A stretch of 64,000 nucleotides of DNA, taken from contig JADANN010000255.1 in NCBI GenBank assembly GCA_018806985.1, positions 124,001 through 188,000 of the forward strand, given 5' to 3'. A program made the position numbers and the translations under genes. Under the pieces are notes generated by a model that saw only the letters and a list, made by a program, of their open reading frames with translations, searched no databases and was not told where the DNA came from. Positions 1 through 12,000 of this stretch are shown piece after piece. Every line of letters starts with the position of its first letter. Position 1 is the first letter of the stretch. Source of the DNA: Angiostrongylus vasorum (taxonomy: Eukaryota > Nematoda > Chromadorea > Rhabditida > Metastrongylidae).

Positions 1-359
1 CGATTGCTGTAAAAAGAGAACAACAGATTTGTAATCCAATGCCGAGGTTAATAGGAAGTCGATCTTGGGAACTGTTAAAAGAGAACAGTTGGAGAGTGAA
101 AATAAAGCGGAGAAAAAACTTGGGCTGAAACGGTATTGTTTTTAATGATAATTCCATTTGAAACACATCGGATTCTGAATGAACTATTTCATTCTATTTA
201 TTTATGTTAGACTTCAATATGATTGCATTGATGTGCACAACGATACGACGAACCTTACCATCACTGCACGGAACGAAATTTTTTTAAAAGGGCTTTTTGA
301 ATATTCAATGATTAACGAAAATTAAATGGAAGGAAAGTTGTGGAGTTTCCATAACTTAG

Positions 360-740
360 ACACTTGGATACTCGGGCTGCCCGTCTTCACCGGCTGTGTA
401 AGTACCAGCATAATTTCCATCATTTCGGAATGTAGCTGGTTTAGCCACCATGGTCCCCCTAGCGTTTCGAGGTCACTCTAGCCAAAGACTACCCCATTTC
501 GCTACCACCGAAGCACCATACGAATAGGTTGACACCTGTATAGTGGTGGCTTCCTTACCGGAACGCCGGACTGCTTCTCAGGTTGGAAGGCGCTGCTGGG
601 CAATGAATCCCTCGCTGTCCCGCTGTATATCGCAGCCAGATACCCAGGGACACCCAGCCACAATGAAGCGGTAAACTGTGGGAGGGTTTCCATAAACAGT
701 ACGCAAATGCGTATTCATATGGATTGAGTAGCAGCAATCA
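360..740 (-). repeat. Repeat family R3, left copy
   Basis: This segment matches 48306-48765 and, more weakly, 63708-63800. All share a block containing GGCCCGTCTTCAC or GCCCGTCTTCACC followed by a run resembling CAGCATAATTTCCAT. In the best copy the block abuts a (TACT)n run, so on the minus strand the element ends in an (AAGT)n tail. A short tandem-repeat tail is typical of RTE-type LINEs and the SINEs they mobilise. No coding potential is evident. Family assignment is inference. Confidence 0.5.
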
Positions 741-1730
741 TTCAGAAATTAAATAACGTTGCCGATGTCGATAAAAGCGCGCTTTATAAAGTCGTCTAGA
801 AAAAGTAGAACTTTTGCGCTTAAATAGTCGTGTTGATTGGCGGGTGTAGCGCAGTGGTTACAGATCTGTCTACAATTAAGTATTCAAAAACAGTCGAATT
901 CAATGAACATATTCGAGACTGCGTGACTTCTTTAGAAGTGGTACGAACCGAAAGTAATGGCTGCTTCTGTTGTTGTAGTGTTTTGATACAACGAAATTCA
1001 GGTTTTCGGAGCTCGTGACACACAGTAATTTGCTCCCGCAGGGGTCATATTTAGAATGCGAAAGCGAGTGAAAATCCAAGATTTCGTTTAGTAGGGAACT
1101 TTCTCGTCTCCAAAATATCGTTTGTGTATGCAGCTCGTCGCTTTCTGGTTGAGAGATTTGAAAACATGAAATCTTTCCTATTTCTTGGGAGTTTTATATC
1201 TAAGCATACCAAAATTTGAAAGCTCGTTTCGAAAAAAAATATGTGCGATTAATGAAATAGAGCGGAGAGCGATATAAAGAGCTATAAAGTTATAGGTTTT
1301 TAAAATGCTGTATTGGTTAATAAACCACCATCAACTATGGAAAAAACCACGGAGCGGGCAACGCAGTTGTACTGATCCCATGTATTACGCGAGCGACCTA
1401 ATATACTCATTCTCTGGTTGGAGCGCGCACGAGGTCCAGCAAGCTTGTCATGCCTCCAAGGTTGGCAAACTGGCACCATACTTCTCTAGGACAAGCCTAC
1501 TCCGTCTAATCAACGCGAGGACGCTCAGGGACGGCTATCCCGAGACTCAAGGGAGCATCGACACTACCGGCCTTTAATGACATTCGTTATAAAGCAGGAA
1601 ATACCTCCAAGTGACAACCGAACCTACAACCAGAAGAAATACACCAACTTTCTTTAACCTTTGCATGATTAATCAGCAAACGCATTTTCCAATGACATGC
1701 TAGCACGAGCTTGGTAAAAGGCTTTTATCG

Positions 1731-1764
1731 GCTAACGTTTCGGCGCTTTCGCCTTCTTCAGAGC
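1731..1764 (-). ncRNA. Hammerhead-ribozyme-like motif, best-preserved core
   Basis: Read on the minus strand, the order is GCT, CTGAAGA, an extra A, GGCG-AAAG-CGCC, GAAA, CGTT, AGC. This is the hammerhead layout: stem I (GCU with AGC), core CUGANGA, stem II (GGCG with CGCC), core GAAA, an ACGU palindrome in place of a long stem III, then the cleavage-site position. Hammerheads with a minimal stem III are known from Penelope-like elements, where they act as dimers. The extra A before stem II is a departure from the usual consensus. Activity is untested. Confidence 0.55.
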
Positions 1765-2112
1765 AGGTTTGGTCGCAGTCGATTGTCCACAGCCACGGAG
1801 CAGCATGAAGTGACCTCATTCGGCTGTGCCCCTTTGTAGAGGATGGTTCTTCACTGATTGGCGATTGACAATGATATTTTTTTTCATGCAGGCAATACAT
1901 CCTGCAGCAGTTCTTATTAAATTAGCTGGCACATAGTGAGTCCATAATTTTTAAAAACCAGCTTTCATCAATGATTTATGTGATGGAAACGTTTGCTGTG
2001 ATTATTCGATCTACCAATATAGGGTGGCATAACTGGTCAAATCTTGTATATGTTTACATTTGTAGATAAACTCCAAAAAAATTTGACTGAATTCTATTAT
2101 ACATTCGCTTGG

Positions 2113-2397
2113 TGGCGCGTGTGGCGCAGTGGTCGGAGGCGCCCTGCAACATACACGTAGAATCAATCCCGCGCTCATGGTCCATCAAACCTTCCTTCCC
2201 TCCGAGGTCGACAAATTGGCACCAGACTTGTATGGGAGGATAGAAACCACTGGCTGAATACATCGGCCGGCCACTGCAAGTCATTTTAAAGGCCAGATAT
2301 GCATTCAATCACTTCCAACGGTGCTTTATGAAGTCGAATGCATGGCGCATCCCTCAGGGAATTGATCAACGCCGAGAGCTTTATCCTTTATCCTTTT
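2113..2397 (+). repeat. tRNA-derived SINE, family S1, near full length
   Basis: The head carries TGGCGCAGTGG, which fits the Pol III A-box consensus TRGYNNARNGG. A diverged B-box region lies about 40 bp later. It continues through the family's shared body, including AAATTGGCACCAGACTTG and GCCAGATATGCATTCAATCA, and ends in a TTTATCC-type repeated tail. At least eleven other substantial copies occur in this window in both orientations. Confidence 0.75.
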
Positions 2398-3371
2398 ATA
2401 TGTTTGCGTGCACTTTTTTCTGGGAAGGACGATATAGTCGGCGAAGTCATGTTGTATATGACAGTGAAGTGACCTCGATTTGAACTTCGTATAGTAAGTG
2501 TAACTGCTGGGTGGTTTCGTGATGTGTGGAAATCCGTCTTTTTGATTGATTATTGACTGTTTGGCGACTTACACCACACACGTTTCGGGGGTCAGAAGAT
2601 GGTCTGAGAGCTGCATATGACAGGGAGAAAATTCAAAAATTAATTGTTTGCATCGACGATATTGTTATCACAACGTTTAAATTTCATCAAGTCCCTATTT
2701 TTTCTTCATGGCTAGTCGGATGAAAGAAAAGCAAAGGAAGAGCCTCGGTTGGTGCGTAATAATCCATGAGTTCACAGAAACGGTAATTGAGGGTTCGAAA
2801 CCGCTGAGTTTTCGCTTTTGCTCATATCTCGGTGTCTTATACTTCAGATGATATTATTATCAGTCATCAGGTGATTAAAATTGAAGACAAACGGTATTCC
2901 GCGGAGGGTATTGAGGATACTCTCTACCATAGAGAGAGTATACTCCGTCTCCTCATACTATCATACGTCCTTTGTCTTCCATATACTATTCTCAGCTAAT
3001 CTATGACAAAATTACTTTTGCTTAGACCAATCATCAGTGGTGTAGACGCGTTCACGGATAGAACTGTTTATGTATAATCCTAATATTCATCCAATTGCTG
3101 AAACACGTTCCAGTCTCTCTTACGAACACCCAAATGCTCTTTGATCGTCTACGTAGCATGTGCACTAACTGAATGTACGTGATGGATTCCTTCGACGTTA
3201 CCACTCTTTGCGTAAGCGTACCAAATGACTCCCTTATGCCAGCTATCAGCGAGATCCCTCATGAAGCACGAAGAAGCAATAAATAATGTGGCTTGTGGAC
3301 TAGACGGCTCATGGCTCTTTTAAAGGAGTTCGTAAACTGTTCAGTCCTTAGATGTCCTGTAAAGCATTTCG

Positions 3372-3655
3372 CGCCACAGCTTAACTGGGTTCAACACCGA
3401 CTTGAGCTCCCAGATCAATCCCGTTGACGGGTGATTGCTGTTGGCACTGATCGAAAGAGAACTAGCTGAGAGACAGGCGAAACGGAGGACCCGCGTGGTG
3501 TGGTGGTGAACGCATTAGCCCTCGCAAAGAGTAACAATGCGTTCGTTCCTCACCGCAAGACCTGCGGTGCGGAGTTTTGCAAATATCTCAGCATCACTGT
3601 GGTTGTATCACATATAATACCTTGCCATGAAAAGTTGTAATAGGTAGTAAATAAA
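3372..3655 (-). mobile_element. Foldback/MITE-like element FB1, single arm
   Basis: The family is recognised by shared blocks: CAGCTTAACTGGGTTCAA, CCCAGATCAATCCCG, GAGAGACAGGCGAAACG, GGACCCGCGTGGTGTGGTGG and TTTTGCAAATATCTCAGCAT. The end AGGTAGTAAATAAAAAGG is also shared. Other copies in the window are arranged as long inverted repeats, whereas this one is a single arm. No transposase is encoded, so it would be non-autonomous. Confidence 0.65.
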
Positions 3656-4080
3656 AAGGTTAACATGTTTCGAGCAGTCGCCAGTGTGTGCACAGGTGGA
3701 GAGCAGAAGGAATCTCTGAACTTGGCGTGAAAGATAACTGTTTTCGATGATTACGAAAAGGCATCTTTTCGGTATATGTTTAGAGGGAAAATCATGTGCT
3801 AAAACGACAAGTCTTGTAAAAATGAGGTCCATTTCATCCTGCGCTTAATTTCCATTGAAATAAGTGCAGCTATAAAACATTGCTTAAGAAGGGCCGGTCT
3901 AGAGAATCGGTGACAAAGAAATACCATCGAATACTGTAAGGCACCAGGTAGTTCGCAACCATCTGTATGATCGTCTACGTACAACGCAAAAATTCTATAA
4001 TAGTAGATTGCAGTAACTCCCTTAGAGTAGAGACAGTGATTGCACGAGTTCGAATAAGATCTACCTAATCTGCAATACAT
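3655..4080 (+). mobile_element. Penelope-like element fragment, decayed
   Basis: In shifting frames the plus strand reads SVCTGGEQKESLNLA, then ISAAIKHCLRRAGLENR, then words matching a loop ending in VRNHLYDRLRTT. The same peptide words, in the same order, occur in the larger fragment at 10200-11260, where they lie between the reverse transcriptase and GIY-YIG parts. Several stops and frameshifts show it is dead. Confidence 0.55.
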
Positions 4081-4119
4081 TGATCGATTCCAAGCCCAGG
4101 GGTCATCAAACATCGGAGG

Positions 4120-4245
4120 TCCGGCGCTAGTCACTGTGTAGGCCAGATATGCATTAGATCACTCTCATGATACTTGAGGGATTTGAAGGCATGGCCCATC
4201 TCTCACAGATCGATCAACGCCAAACGCTTCATCCTTTATTGTTTT
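4120..4245 (+). repeat. SINE S1, 3' part only
   Basis: This carries the family's 3' body (GTAGGCCAGATATGCATTAG, then ATCGATCAACGCC and TCATCCTTTATTG) without the tRNA-like head. The truncated 5' end is what incomplete reverse transcription would leave. Confidence 0.6.
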
Positions 4246-4310
4246 TGCTTGCACTGCACTTATGCATATACACACATATTTACTTATACACATGTGTTAT
4301 ACTTGTATAT

Positions 4311-4337
4311 TCACGCATTCACACAGACACACACCCA

Positions 4338-4432
<95 letters not shown>

Positions 4433-4498
4433 ACACGTACACATACACACATACATACACACATACATACATGCACATGCACGCCTGCAGAACTACAT

Positions 4499-4542
<44 letters not shown>

Positions 4543-4549
4543 ACACATA
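4311..4549. repeat. (CA)n microsatellite
   Basis: Two long CA runs (about 4320-4430 and 4499-4536) are joined by interrupted CA/TACA sequence. All six reading frames through it give spurious His-Thr or Cys-Val ORFs that should not be annotated as proteins. Confidence 0.95.
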
Positions 4550-5841
4550 TATTTGTACATACTTGTACTTACACTATACTTTTACTTATAGTTCACACTT
4601 TTTTTTACAAGACCCGTCATCAGATCTAATGCGTGGATCCCAGCATTTATTGCATTCTATTCGTTTTTCTCGTTTTCGTCGTCCACAATGGTCTATAAAC
4701 ATTTCGCTTGTTGTTTCAGCGGCTGCTTGAGAACTTCGTCTTCTTTATGAACAATTTAGAATGCCGGTCGCTTCGCTTCTTCTTGCAGTCTTGGTCTTGG
4801 GGATAGCCCTGGCTAGGGCATCCTCACGTGGATTGGGGGAGAGCCTTGGCCAGGGGGCACGAACCAGCATCTTGCTTCCTGAGCGACTACATCACTAAGC
4901 ACCGCACTACCGCGCCTCCGCTCTCCTACAAATCATACCTGTAATACATCAGATCGTTACCTCATCACCGATCGACTCAAAGTAGCAAGCGTCGTTCCAA
5001 TCCACGAGGACCTACTACTGCTTATAATGGAGGTCTGAGAGCGCCTTAGTACGACTACGTTGGAGTTTCGAGAAAACTACGTTCGACCAGCAACCAATCT
5101 CTCGCACAAACACTTGCGTTGATACCGAATCCACAGACGAACAAGTCCATCCTTATGGATGACGGTTATTAGAAAATGAAGTGAATAGAAAAGCACTGCG
5201 ATCGAAGCGAAGTGTGCACCGTGGCCTTCTAAGCAATAAAGTAAATTTGAAACCCACCGATTTTTGATAGAAAACGTTCAATATCATCACTTGCATTGGC
5301 AATATCTAACACAAATATTCACTACCCCACATTAGACATTCGTTCCGTTCTTTGTCTTTCTTTGAATTTAAGAAGCTCCCTATCTTTATTGCTGTTATTT
5401 TTACATCAGTTATCATGTTCAGCTTAAGGTGTTGTAGCCTATTCGTTATCTTGTGGAGTTTAATACTACACCAGTTGCGGCTGCACAGTGGAGGAAGCAA
5501 AATTTTATCTTCCCTTTTTTGAAAGAAAATGTTTCTTCTTCCTTAAATCCCACCAATGTAGAGGAATTGTTGTACAGCTCGAAGACTTTCGCCAAACTGT
5601 TTCGTCCATGAAATATGTACGACTTTTCGATATTCGTTGTTGATAGTGGGGATATGATAAGGATGGCTGTATACAAACATGGAAGAGTTGTCTTTCTAAA
5701 GCAAAAAAGACTAAATATCGCCGATGATCTAATACATGCACGGTAGACTGTTTCGGGAATCCTGAGGCAATAAAATAATAATGCAGTCAATCAATACGAG
5801 ATAATCATCATAAAATTGCCACATAAAATCGATCAGACTCA

Positions 5842-5847
5842 TTTATT
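5842..5847 (-). terminator. Possible poly(A) signal of the membrane-protein gene
   Basis: AATAAA on the minus strand, about 205 bases downstream of the stop codon at 6051-6053. It is a plausible 3' end for the upstream gene, but the motif is common in AT-rich DNA. Confidence 0.35.
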
Positions 5848-6050
5848 TTCGGAAAAATGTTTACCTGTAAAATATACCCATTAATTAATACTCATTCATA
5901 AAAACTAATGAAAAACATGAGCCGTAAACATTTCAGCATAGCGTGGTGTTCTCAGCATTGGCCATGTGTTTCTCATGAATTAATTGATGTCGTGCAGTCA
6001 CTTTAAGCAATAAATAGTGTCTAAATAGAAAGAAAAAAGGCGAAAACTTC

Positions 6051-9000
6051 TTAAGCCGTCTCATTTTTGACGACTATCGCACGTCCACCACCTTTACTGG
6101 CAATAATATTCTTGATGACAATGAAAATTGCCATAATATGACAGATGTTCACGACGATCATTGTGCATCGGTAGAGGTTGAATGTGAAGCAACGTCGAAC
6201 GTTTTCTCTAGAAAAAAATCATAGAAATAGTCAGATTTCTACTGAGCGAAATAGGTCTGACTGTAACAAACGATGAAATTAATTCAATCAACGCATATCG
6301 TTGTACACATGGATGGGCAAAGTGGAAGATGTGCATTTGGTTCAATGCATATGCTTTCTGGACGCAGGAACTATTTGGTACACGTTTTGAATTCAATCAA
6401 TTCGCTTATCAGGAACAGATGATGTGCCATACGTGACCAATGAGATGCTTTCTAATGGAATGAACTAACGCTACACGAGTCAGAACGTTGAAAAAGTTCC
6501 TGGGATCATGATAGTGACCTTAAAAAATCATGTACAAGGTACTAAGAGGTGATCGTCGATCAGAGTAACCATAACAACTCGCAGGTGAATTCGTTTCCAG
6601 AGACTAATTTGTAGTAGAAATCACAATGTGCAACTTTCTTATCTACTGCCCATTATTTTTTTCACGGCATGGTAATACGTGGAACACAACCACAATGACG
6701 CCGAAATATTTACAAAACTCCGAACAGCAGGTGTCTGTGGTGGGGATCGTCGATACCACAGCATGTGGGTCCTCTGCTTCGCCTTTCCCTCAGCCAGTGT
6801 TTTAACGGGGGGTTAGTGCTGATTTGTGCTCCTCAGATGATTCTCGTTGGCGGACAATTGCTGACGACATCGTTAAGGTAAAAAGAACTGGCTGAAAGAA
6901 AGGCAAAATTAAGGACCCGCATGGTGTAGTGGTGAACACGTTCGTCCCAGGAACGGGTAAAAGCAGGGTCAATACACACCGCAGACACCTACGGTCCGGA
7001 GTTTTGCAAATTTGTTGTCGTCGTTATTCGCATAACATACCACCTTTTACACAACGTTGGAAGGACGACTGGAAACCTTTCTGGTATCGTTATAAATCGT
7101 TAAGAAGGTTTGTATAGTATTTATTAAGTTTTCCGGAAATCAATGTCAGATTTCAGTATGTATTTATAAAGTGGCATATCTAGGCTGACAATGAACGATA
7201 TTAATTGGGAGAAACGGCCTAAAGTCGGCCATTATTAAATGAATCTTATCATTAACAACTTCGTATCTGCTCAATAATTAGGCATATGCTTAGAATAAAT
7301 TGAATAAAGTCTACTGGAACCCAAAGATTTTGCCAACTAGAACCAAATTTATGTATACCATCTGCGTAAAATTCTAGACTTCTGAATATTATGAAGTCAC
7401 TGAAGGTTGTCTCGGCCTCTGGTTAGTTTCTGAAGCATTTCCGGCAAAGTAAATCAGCGAGATGTTTCAAGAAGTGATTGGTGGCAGACGGAAAGTCGGA
7501 CGATTACAGGTTACTAGGCAGAGCTTTGTTTGTAACCTAGGTCGCTCAACTTTTGAAGCGGTGGTAGTGAGACGTGTTGCCGCCAGTTATCGTGAAGGAG
7601 GATTAGTTCAGTCTCTTTTCGTTAACAAATGAAGAGCAGAGCCGTTGAAATTTCTGTTACATTTTGTCGACTTTCTAGATGAACTTCCTCTCAATCTTTA
7701 AACCCGTTGCGCGTTTCCTATGGTCGAGGAACGAGTCGCACTCCTTGCGCAGAAGAAGCCCCGACGATGCTCCAAAACGGGGGTTCCTTCGATTATCATT
7801 CAGTTCGCGCGGTAGCCATTTGTCGAAATTTTCGACTCCCCTAACTTTTTAAAATGCTCCAGAACAGAAGAGGTGTTTACGCAGAGTTCTTCCACAATAG
7901 ACGACCTTTTCCAGTGCGCTTCTGTATACAGCGATTCTTCCTCTGTACATCAGTGAGCGAAATGTAAGTTGATAATCACCGAAGTTCTACCAAGCGTTTT
8001 GGGTATCCTCCTTACCTAGTCACTGAATTTTCGGGTATTGCGATTGCACTTTATTCTCTAAGCTTTTTTTTACTTCCACTATACACGCTTAGACCAAACT
8101 TAGTAGTTCTGTGAAAAGCATAGAGCCCTCAGCATGCAAGCTTGCTGAGATGGATATTTCTTGATGACTCCCAAAGCTTTGATTTTTTTCCAAGCCGTCA
8201 GGAAATCAATTCGAATCAATCGGTTCTAACGAAGATTAAGACGTAGACCACTAGCGGAACAAAATCTTCATAACATTTTTTGGGTAGGCCGAACAATTTT
8301 GGAGGAGATTGCTATTGCGAAAGATAGTAGGTTTTAGCAGTGATGTGGTGAAAACGAGAAATGATTTACGAGCTCTACGATTGCTTCAAACATGCGTTTT
8401 CGAGCATATACTTTGAAGCTATTACTATCATTTTTGTTTCCATCACCAGTATAGCACTGGAAATGACCAGAATATAAACATTTTTTGCGAACGAGAAACA
8501 AGCTTGTTTATACCAGCTACGTGGAATTCTAAAGTTTCGAAGTCTGTGGAATCAATGAAGGTAGTTTCAGCCATACCGAACGTATTTCTCCGCAGTAATA
8601 GTTTCACCAGGATGCAGAAAGGTTCCGTGGACAGAACCAGATGGAAACACGAAACGGACAGTATGACATATCATTGTTATTTCGACTTCGTGAAAGGCTA
8701 CGTGGATCCATCGCCGTCCAATCACTGAGCCTCTCTTCACCGCTTATTATAGAGGATTCATGCGGATTCTTTGCGAATTTTTGAAACCAACGTTATACTT
8801 TGCGTTAGATAACATCTCTTTGGTCCCATTTCTCGTCAATTCGCGCCGTTTGTGCTGCATACGTCCAAAATTCGTAGTAGTAAGCCTGTCGAAAACGCTG
8901 TGAACACTACAAAAAAAATTGTTTTTTAAAAATATACAAGAAGAATAGGAATCAAACGTTAATTTCCGGGAAAATCAATAGTTAAATATGTGGACCTACA

Positions 9001-12000
9001 GTGTCTTACTCTACTTTGTGATAAAATGTTGTGCAGCTCCCAGTTAACTGACAGTTAGAACTATACGGTCAAAAAAGGAAAGAAAAGAAGATCAACGGAA
9101 AAAGAAAGAATGAATAAAACGGAAAGGAATGAAAAAACGAGAGGAAGAGGAAGAGCGGAAAAGAGGGATGACTACGTAAGTTGAGAAAAATCGAAAAAAT
9201 ATCGCTTGCCTTGCGTTATGCTTCGGGTTAAGTGGAAGACACGGCCAGAAAAAGCGCAGTTTTGTGAATTTCACCAAGCCCCACAATAATGCGACAAGTT
9301 TGATGCATGAACCAAAATATACTGGTCCTGCTAGAGAAAGTCGTGGCTCATTTGTGAACAGAATGTTGAGAAGTGATGGCAAAGGCACCTGGAAAGCACT
9401 CATTCACTAACCGAAATTAAAAAGTACTGGAGAGAAAGTGCCTTTTCAGCACAAATTCAAACAGAGAATATTACGACGCTGACACTCTTGTATAAACTGC
9501 ATGCGAGATTGAAAATATTTGTATTCCACATGTCACTTGCATAGTAGCGGCTAACAACTGGAGCTTATGAAATAATCTACTGGGTTCGCATTTATGCTAC
9601 TTTTTTAACCCTTTGCAGTTTTATTTTAATTTTCCGGACCTTGAAAGTACATTTTTATCTTGCTATGTCGAATGAAAGGTGCACGGAAAGTATAGAAATT
9701 GGATAATCTCACGTATTTTGAGCATCGCTATCGACCAGAGTGCGTGCAGCGCAGTGGTTAGAAGTGTCCTCCAATACACTTGCGTTCAATCCCGCGCCCC
9801 AGGCCCACCAAGCGTTCAATCCCTTGGGGTCGGGAAATTTGTACCATACTTGCCTAAGAGGATAGCAGCAGTGACTCAGTTCATCGATAGGCCACCGCGA
9901 GTTATTGTGTAGGCCAGATATGCATGCAATCATCACGTTTAACGATGCTTGATGAAATCGAACGAATGACACACCTCTCAGGGGATTGATCAACGCCGAG
10001 AACTCTGCTTTTTTTAATCTTTTTTTCCACCTGCCGTTGACCCTAGTAGACTTCACCCAACATTTTCTTATTTTTCTACGTAATTTTTTTCATGCACATA
10101 GGGGCGGATAGAGCAGTAGTAGTGATGTCAGTCATCACGAGCATGGCGCTAGTTCGATTCCGAATTGGTGCCGGCCTTCTCTGGGCAAAAATTACTTCTC
10201 TAGTTCTCGATCACCGGCCCTTACTCTACTGTCGATACATAGACGACCGCTTCGTCGTCTGTTCCACACAAGAACAGATGGATGAGTGCTTTGAATTGTT
10301 AAACCGACAGTCAGAGTATATAAAATTTACATGAGAAAAAACCAACCGAAAAACTGGCTTCCGTTATTAAACATCCAAATAAAGCTCTCAGAAAGAGGCT
10401 ATATAACAAAAATGGTACCGTAAGCCAAGTAGTAAAAAATATACTAGTTCACTACCTCTCCTCTCATCCTTCACACATGGAAAAGGCACTTATCAAAGTC
10501 ATGTACCGTACGGCTAAAAATGTGTGCACAGGAGAAGAGGAAAGGAAAGAATCGCTAAACCTGGCACGAAAAATAGCCATTTCCAACGGCTACAAAGCAG
10601 AAGCCACTCGGGTCGGACAAAAAAGTAGAATTGTTCCCCCAAAATAATGTTTCGGACGTAACAAGGATCCCTTTTAATCTACCTTTCATATCAAAGGAAA
10701 TAAGTTACGCAAATGAGAGATGCTTAAGAAAAGGTGGTGTTGAAAATTAGGTGGCCGTTATCGACTTCCCACTCAATACCCTACGCCGTCAGTTAGTTCG
10801 CAATCGCCTCTGATCGTTTGTGCAGCTCAGAAAACTGTATGATCTGTCCTGACTGGAGATGCAGGGATTGCATGAGTTCAGTTATAATATACTTGATCTC
10901 ATGTAACGCATGCGTGAGAAATATATTGAGGAAACGGGTACACCACTTTGTGTCCGCATAAAAGAACACCTAGATGGGAAATTAAAGATTCATCAAAGCA
11001 CTCCCTCTAGGTACACATAGGGTATAAAATCACAATGGCGATGATTTTGAAATGACTGTCCGGATCTTAGCGAAGGAATCAAAAACATCAACGCGCAAGA
11101 CTCTTGAGGCATTATGGATAAATTTCAAAAACCCAAAGATGAATGCCTCACTACCACACTTAATCTGGCGCCTTATTTTAAAATGATATTTTTGACCGCT
11201 AGGTGGGTCTTGCTCGCGACCCCACGTGAACAACGCGTGGACCAGTCCCACTCGTAACCGCACGGTGAGTAACCTTTTTGATCAATACGGCGTTTGTTTG
11301 AAAGTTTGGTCTTCATTAATACTACAAATATTCCACCTATTAAAATTCTATTCCAAATATATGACTACTGCTTCATAAAATACGTCTAGGCTCTGAGGAA
11401 GGCGAAATCGCCGGAACGTCAGCCATCGACCAACAACACCAACAACGACAACGACAACGAAGACCTACACCAACATCGCATAAGCTAAAGAAGACCAATT
11501 TATAAGATCATGTAAATAAATAACGTGTGTTTCACTTCTTTTCTCTTCCCTTTTTTTTGGTTTCCATTTAGTTATTCATAATAACCACTGTCTTCTCGTC
11601 ATTAATAATTAAAACAACAGCTGACGACTAACGAACTCAATAACACCGTCGGATTTTTTTCGAAGAAGACGATTTCGACAGAACCAATGAAAAGGTCAGA
11701 AGAAAACAACGGCAATAAAAAAATTGGTGCTTGTAGTGAAGTCGTCAAAGACGTGCTGCGATACGGACACGGAGACTGCTTGGTTCCGATGTTGCAGACT
11801 AGTCACACTGTCCACACTTTTGAGGTTGGTTAACGAGCATTAAACTTGTCTGTGAGGACAAGAGACATTAAGTAATTACATTGTCAGGCTCCGCCAAGTC
11901 ACTGTGAGAGCCAGATATGCATTCTGCGTCTACGATACTGGGAATGGAGTCGAAAGCATAGGCATCCTTTGGAGATTGATGACTGCCGAAAGTCTCATCA

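Larger units (their letters stand above)
1..6050. other. Intergenic, repeat-derived left end
   Basis: No gene could be supported here. The stretch is a mosaic of old repeats, annotated separately: a repeat with a 4-bp-repeat tail (360-740), SINE pieces, a hammerhead-like motif (1731-1764), a foldback element (3372-3655), a Penelope-like fragment (3655-4080) and a CA microsatellite. A GC-richer patch at about 4735-4960 is unassigned. The minus-strand ORF at 5446-5790 (114 codons) has no recognisable domain and overlaps equally open frames, so I do not call it a gene. The remaining sequence is AT-rich and shows nothing I can name. Confidence 0.6.

Noticed and set aside
4167..4730. Overlapping ORFs up to 187 codons on both strands
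   Set aside because: They are translations of the CA microsatellite, rich in His-Thr or Cys-Val, with no independent coding signal.
5446..5790. 114-codon minus-strand ORF
   Set aside because: All three frames of this strand are partly open, no motif is recognisable, and no splice or start context supports it.
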